Below are positions 62,081-64,000 of a stretch of 64,000 bases of DNA, piece by piece. Under the pieces are notes generated by a model, which was not told where the DNA came from, ran no database searches, and was given only the letters and a program-made list of their open reading frames with translations. Each line of letters starts with the position of its first letter. Position 1 is the stretch's first letter. The position numbers and the translations under genes were made by a program. The DNA lies in assembly GCA_964439595.1 (NCBI GenBank), contig CAYTOK010000004.1:1-64000 (forward strand), given 5' to 3'. This DNA comes from CAIJXB01 sp964439595 (GTDB lineage: Bacteria; Chlamydiota; Chlamydiia; Chlamydiales; Rhabdochlamydiaceae).

Positions 62081-62487
62081 AATGCTTTTTGCTTATCTAA
62101 AAGCTTCTGTTTTGCATCTAGTCTAAGCATTGCCTCTCTTTCTGCTTTTTCCACACATTCTCTACCCCCCTCTAATTTATAAACTCTCTTCAACTCTTCA
62201 AGCAAGGACTCATTTAAAACCTGATTGTCAATTAAAAAATAAATATCATCCCCTGCAATTTGTTTTTTTTGTTGAAAAGACTTTGCTAAAATCATTAAAT
62301 CCACCATCTTTTCAAAACGTTTCTTTAAAGTGGGGCTTATTTTATTTAAGTCCTCTCGACTTTCTATACTACGAAGTTCTTTAAGTAAAGCCCTCACCTG
62401 AGCTGCTCCTTCTGCTTGAAAATCCTCCATAGAATAGGGCTGACAAGAAGAAATAAGTAAAGAAAAAATTAAAATAAGTGATCGCAT
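62068..62487 (-). CDS. Small lipoprotein
   Basis: 139 residues. The signal peptide ends in a lipobox (SLLISSC), so the Cys is probably lipidated. The mature part is helical and charged (VRALLKELRSIESREDLNKI, CVEKAEREAMLRLDAKQKLL). Family unknown. Its 3' end overlaps surE by 13 nt. Confidence 0.75.
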   Translation of the reverse strand: MRSLILIFSLLISSCQPYSMEDFQAEGAAQVRALLKELRSIESREDLNKISPTLKKRFEKMVDLMILAKSFQQKKQIAGDDIYFLIDNQVLNESLLEELKRVYKLEGGRECVEKAEREAMLRLDAKQKLLDKQKAFHLN

Positions 62488-62562
62488 AAAAAAACCTCGA
62501 CATACTCATCTAAATGTATAATTTCCTTAGATGCTTATCAAGCAATTTGATAGAATTGCGTC

Positions 62563-63543
62563 ATGAAAACTCTATTACCTAAAAATCCTAATGGATGCCC
62601 CTATCTTTTATTAGCCCCTATGGAAGGGGTGGGGGACAGATCTTTTCGCAAAGCCCTAGCTACTATTGGAGGGTTTGATGAAGCTGTTACCGAGTTCATA
62701 AGCGTCCCAGCAAAAGCACATGTAGAGTCTCTTGCAAAAGTCTATCAGAAAGACGAGCTAGGGAAAACCCCTCTAGCAGCGCAGATAATGGGCTCTGAAC
62801 CATCTCTTATGGCACTCATGGCTAAAGAATTAGAAAAACGTGGGGCTTTACGAATTGATATTAACTGCGGATGTCCCTCTAACACTGTAACAGGAAGAGG
62901 CGCAGGATCTAGTCTGCTAAAAAACCCCTTACACCTCTATGAGATGGCAAAAACAGTCGTAACTTCCGTAACCACCCCTGTAACCTTAAAAATGCGTTCC
63001 GGATATGAAGACATTTCTCTATTCAAAGAAAATCTACTAGCAGCGCAAGAAAGTGGGGTACACTACATCACCTTGCACCCCAGAACAAAAATAGATGGAT
63101 ACACCCCTCCTGCCAGATGGGACCTAATTGCTGAAGCTAAAAATTTACTCACCATTCCTGTAATTGGCAACGGAGACATTACTTCCCTGGAGAAAGCGCT
63201 CTATGTACTGAACTACACAAAATGTGACGCTCTTATGATTGGAAGAGGGGCCGTCACAAATCCCTTTCTTTTCCATGAAATTAAGGCCCATTTTAACAAA
63301 GAAGCCTACACAGCTTCCTTTGACATGCTAGAAAAATTCTTAAAAACTTTTTTACTCGAAATGCCTCCACATCTACAAGAAAAAGGGAAAATTAATAAAT
63401 TAAAACAAATCACTAGTTTCCTTTTTAGAGCAAACGAAACGCTCCTAGAAAAAAGACAAGAAATGTTAAGAATACAGCCGGATAACGCGGAAAAGTTCCT
63501 CAATTCCTTCCTTCCTTTTTTAAAAAATGATTTTTTTTTATAA
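62563..63543 (+). CDS. dus: tRNA-dihydrouridine synthase
   Basis: 326 residues, FMN-binding barrel enzyme that reduces U in tRNA. LLAPMEGVGDRSFRKAL, AAQIMGSEP, IDINCGCPSNTVTGRGAGSSLL (active-site Cys in GCPS), KMRSGYED, HPRTKIDGYTPPARW, IGNGDITS and GRGAVTNPFLFHEI are the family motifs in order. DusA, B and C subtypes cannot be told apart safely; the GCGCPSNTV-type region leans to DusC. Confidence 0.93.
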   Translation: MKTLLPKNPNGCPYLLLAPMEGVGDRSFRKALATIGGFDEAVTEFISVPAKAHVESLAKVYQKDELGKTPLAAQIMGSEPSLMALMAKELEKRGALRIDINCGCPSNTVTGRGAGSSLLKNPLHLYEMAKTVVTSVTTPVTLKMRSGYEDISLFKENLLAAQESGVHYITLHPRTKIDGYTPPARWDLIAEAKNLLTIPVIGNGDITSLEKALYVLNYTKCDALMIGRGAVTNPFLFHEIKAHFNKEAYTASFDMLEKFLKTFLLEMPPHLQEKGKINKLKQITSFLFRANETLLEKRQEMLRIQPDNAEKFLNSFLPFLKNDFFL

Positions 63544-63612
63544 AAAAAAAGAAACCGCTTGTATAAAATACACAGAAGCGGTAAAGTCTACACTTCGTTT
63601 TTAATGCGTTTG

Positions 63613-63685
63613 GGGCGCATAGCTCAGTTGGTAGAGCGCCTGTCTTACACACAGGTGGTCATAGGTTCGAGTCCTGTTGCGCCCA
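63613..63685 (+). tRNA. tRNA-Val (TAC)
   Basis: Anticodon loop CTTACAC (TAC) on a CCTGT/ACAGG stem; acceptor GGGCGCA/TGCGCCC; discriminator A. It follows dus by 69 nt. Confidence 0.96.
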
Positions 63686-63699
63686 AACATTTAAATTTT

Positions 63700-63772
63700 G
63701 CGGGAGTAGTTCAATGGTTAGAGCACTAGCCTGTCACGCTAGAAGTTGCGGGTTCGAGTCCCGTCTCCCGCG
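63700..63772 (+). tRNA. tRNA-Asp (GTC)
   Basis: Anticodon loop CTGTCAC (GTC) on a CTAGC/GCTAG stem; acceptor GCGGGAG/CTCCCGC; discriminator G, as expected for Asp. Tandem with tRNA-Val. Confidence 0.96.
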
Positions 63773-63871
63773 ATTCTTTTAACAAAAGCAAATTCCCCTG
63801 TACAAATTTATAGAACTGTTTATAGTAGTCTCAAACAAACGAGATTGTAAATCTTTTACAAAAGTACATCT

Positions 63872-64000
63872 ATGCCAGCACAAATTTCAAAGAAAAAAGC
63901 CGTCTTACATCATTGCACAACATTTTTTTGGACTGCATTAGGAGCATTCCTCGCCGCCCTCTCCATTCAGGTATTCCTCATTCCTAACCAGTTAATCGAC
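63872..64000 (+). CDS. YitT-family membrane protein (N-terminal part, cut by window end)
   Basis: 43 codons are visible. After a basic start comes a first membrane helix with ALGAFLAALSIQVFLIPNQLID, which matches the first motif of the YitT/UPF0750 family (a FLIPN stretch after the first helix). Function of the family is unclear. The ATG at 63872 is the first in frame; the rest lies beyond 64000. Confidence 0.7.
   Translation, partial: MPAQISKKKAVLHHCTTFFWTALGAFLAALSIQVFLIPNQLID

Noticed and set aside
63544..63600. ACCGCTT/AAGCGGT inverted repeat after dus
   Set aside because: Loop of about 15 nt and no T run; not convincing as a terminator.
1..64000. CRISPR arrays, rRNA genes, riboswitches
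   Set aside because: No regularly spaced identical repeats, no rRNA sequence and no riboswitch structure that I could recognise were found on either strand.

Overview
The window is an AT-rich stretch of a bacterial chromosome that most likely comes from a Chlamydiae member outside the Chlamydiaceae (an environmental, Parachlamydiales-type organism living in eukaryotic cells). The evidence is a UPF0158 protein with the tail typical of its chlamydial members, an alpha/beta-fused E1 dehydrogenase, multi-span membrane proteins of inclusion-protein type, two eukaryotic-type Ser/Thr kinases without a bacterial receptor layout, an ankyrin protein and two giant proteins of unknown role. Lineage and functions are judged from sequence reading only; no database search was run.

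Layout. 1-350: the right end of an IS200/IS605-type element (tail of tnpB plus terminal hairpin) that cut off a small gene. 0.56-2.6 kb: tRNA-Cys, rsmI, folC. 2.8-23.6 kb: an accessory block with no housekeeping genes: a TTG-started membrane protein, a 3294-residue protein with a helicase-like C-terminal part, a membrane protein read from a back-to-back promoter, a 1635-residue protein with a nucleotidyltransferase-like N-terminus, an 849-residue membrane protein with an array of 16-residue repeats, and a CMGC-like kinase. 23.9-28.5 kb: cyoABCDE, a complete heme-copper quinol oxidase with heme O synthase. 28.7-36.8 kb: dipeptidase, tRNA-His, uppP, ftsK, a response-regulator/metallo-beta-lactamase fusion and a YycJ-like hydrolase.

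37-46 kb: ankyrin protein, an operon for an APC amino-acid transporter, a LysE-type exporter and a pyruvyltransferase-like protein, then UPF0158 with the E1 fusion, and a second kinase. 47-55.7 kb: a GH3 protein that has lost its nucleophile, a secreted protein of unknown function, an S1-type RNA-binding protein, a methyltransferase, a YqeY protein, a beta-barrel candidate and an arylsulfotransferase-family protein.

55.9-57.8 kb: a 1.7-kb mini-island bounded by a 61-bp duplication of the 3' half of tRNA-Tyr, carrying toxin, antitoxin and a metallo-hydrolase in one overlapping operon, with no integrase. 57.8-64 kb: tRNA-Thr, a SEC-C protein, ttcA, a PutP-like symporter, a glycosyltransferase that appears to start at ATA, surE, a lipoprotein, a dihydrouridine synthase, tRNA-Val, tRNA-Asp and the start of a YitT-family protein.

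The strongest candidates for undescribed biology are the 2.8-23.6 kb block, the tRNA-Tyr mini-island and three enzymes or domains with altered key residues (GH3 Asp to Gly, receiver Asp to Glu, two non-RD kinases).
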